NCBI GenBank assembly: GCA_013397115.1
Contig: VWZW01005522.1
Coordinates: forward strand, 2,480,001 to 2,544,000
Direction of reading: 5' to 3'
Length of the DNA: 64,000 bases
Source of the DNA: Edolisoma coerulescens
Taxonomy: Eukaryota > Chordata > Aves > Passeriformes > Campephagidae
Both the position numbers and the translations under genes were made by a program. Numbering within the stretch: the first letter of the stretch is position 1; every line of letters starts with the position of its first letter. Below, piece after piece: positions 62,719 to 64,000 of this stretch. The notes under the pieces are model-generated. The model had not been told where the DNA came from. It was given only the letters and a program-made list of their open reading frames with translations, and searched no databases.

Positions 62719-64000
62719 GTGCAAAAAAAAGGAGTAAGATGCTAGTAAAGAAGGTATATTTTAAATACCCTGTATATAACTTCTTTGCTATTTATTCCCT
62801 TTCAGATGTCAAAATGGTCATCTAATTAGTTTCTCCACTAGCTGATAAACATTTTTTAATGAAAAACTGATACATAGGAGGACTAAAAACATTTTATCTA
62901 GCTAATGAGAACAACAAATTAAGCATGACAGTCCAAGTGTAAAATAAATCCAGTCACTAGGGTCAAGTGTTCCCTGAGTGCACAGGATTTTCGAAGGAGT
63001 TATAAGTGGGTAATTTCTATTATGATGAAAATTTTAATGCAAACCTTCTTTCTTGATGGTATTTCTTTATATTCATGAATCCAAAGTCTTGTGAAATAGA
63101 CAATTGTACAAAGTCAGCATCAACCTGAGCAAAATGAAGCAGGAAAGAGGAAAGCAGGAGAATGAGTAACATGTGAGCAACATCTAGTGGCTAACATCTC
63201 ATTATGAAGCCTGGAGGCACTGGGCATTATTTTAAGCCTATTTTTGACACTGAATGCTTCTGTGAGGAAGCAAAGCATATGAGGGGAAAAGGCAGCACTG
63301 CCTGCTGGTGCAGCCTCTGAATTAAAAGTTCCCAAGAGCTCCTCTTGACTCTTTCTTCACCTTGTGGCCTCAGGTAATAAATTGCATTTTAAGGATAAGC
63401 CAATACCTGCTCATGACTGTGCTTTGGGTTCACTGGACAGGGGATGTGACACAAAGCCATTTTTTGTAATGGGCACTATAGCACTGTAACTCCATTCCTT
63501 CAGTGGGCTGGAACTTGTCCATAACAGCCCTTTCCGTATGTGCAGTAAAAAGAAGTGGGGGAAACACCGCATCCTCGTTTTCCGAGTGTAATTTTCATTC
63601 TGCCTGAGCAGTCGCTGAACTTGCATATCAGCCACAGGTTGCACAAATGAGGAAAATGATCCTACTGTAATCCTGCCTCTCATGCCTTCTCATCATCAAA
63701 GACACAAAATAAGGGATATTTAAAAGATCTAGACATATATTATTTAAAGATAGCTGTTTTAAAGGAGTATCTGATTACTTCGTACTGCCACAGAAACAGG
63801 CAACTCAAGTGACAGAATAACCCATAATCTTGTCACCTAATTTCTTTGGAAAAACAGACCAGCTGTGGAGAATGAGATCTCAGTGTTCTTCTACCTAGGA
63901 GGAGGAAAAAGTCAATACAAAATCATGAATACTTTTTGCACCTTATAATAGAAAAGCGATAGATTGCACACCTACACACATCCATGGGCAACCCTTAAAG

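Larger units (their letters stand above)
61379..64000. other. Gene-free AT-rich sequence
   Basis: About 2.6 kb to the window edge with a GT-rich microsatellite near 62061, a CAA run near 62697 and no recognised gene or element. The 90-codon minus frame at 63411-63683 and 71-codon minus frame at 63120-63335 are unrecognised and not supported by any visible exon structure. Confidence 0.55.

Overview
This 64 kb window reads as AT-rich, gene-poor nuclear DNA from a bird. The sequence shows several CR1 LINE fragments. Some carry the avian 3' end with its short ATTCTATG-type repeat, and one keeps reverse transcriptase coding sequence. It also holds an LTR of avian ERVL type and a second LTR whose start resembles those common in songbirds. 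The LTR types make a songbird or another neoavian bird more likely than a fowl; that step is inference from remembered family sequences, not a search result. I found no credible protein-coding gene, tRNA, rRNA, CRISPR array or prokaryotic feature. The longest open frame is 152 codons, which is about what chance gives in this much sequence.

Layout: 1-20.5 kb is mostly unique AT-rich sequence with small, decayed CR1 pieces (about 761, 4615 and 12794) and possible very old LINE traces. An ancient CR1-like LINE fragment lies at about 20.5-21.2 kb on the plus strand. Its reverse transcriptase and 3' region resemble the CR1 elements I know from turtles and crocodilians. A younger, 5'-truncated CR1 of about 1.1 kb lies at 26.18-27.24 kb on the minus strand. 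It keeps recognisable RT coding sequence, but the catalytic FADD motif reads FARD and the frame is broken.

The 29.3-35.3 kb stretch is the most structured part. It holds two diverged direct copies of an unrecognised 0.56-0.59 kb sequence, a CR1 3' end between them, a full-length solo ERVL LTR, an LTR-like block containing a four-unit minisatellite of about 48 bp, and a 3'-truncated endogenous-retrovirus LTR with a duplicated start. From 35.3 to 64 kb the window returns to unique AT-rich DNA with a few CR1 3' ends (38.05, 47.56, 48.78 and 61.28 kb), simple repeats, a perfect short hairpin and several GC-richer patches I cannot name.

No genes work together here. The window is best described as an intergenic region or part of a very large intron. 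Its readable history is layered: an old shared-reptile LINE, then avian CR1, then bird ERV LTRs. The best candidate for something undescribed is the duplicated sequence at 29.3 and 31.45 kb. I did not see evidence of a new functional system.
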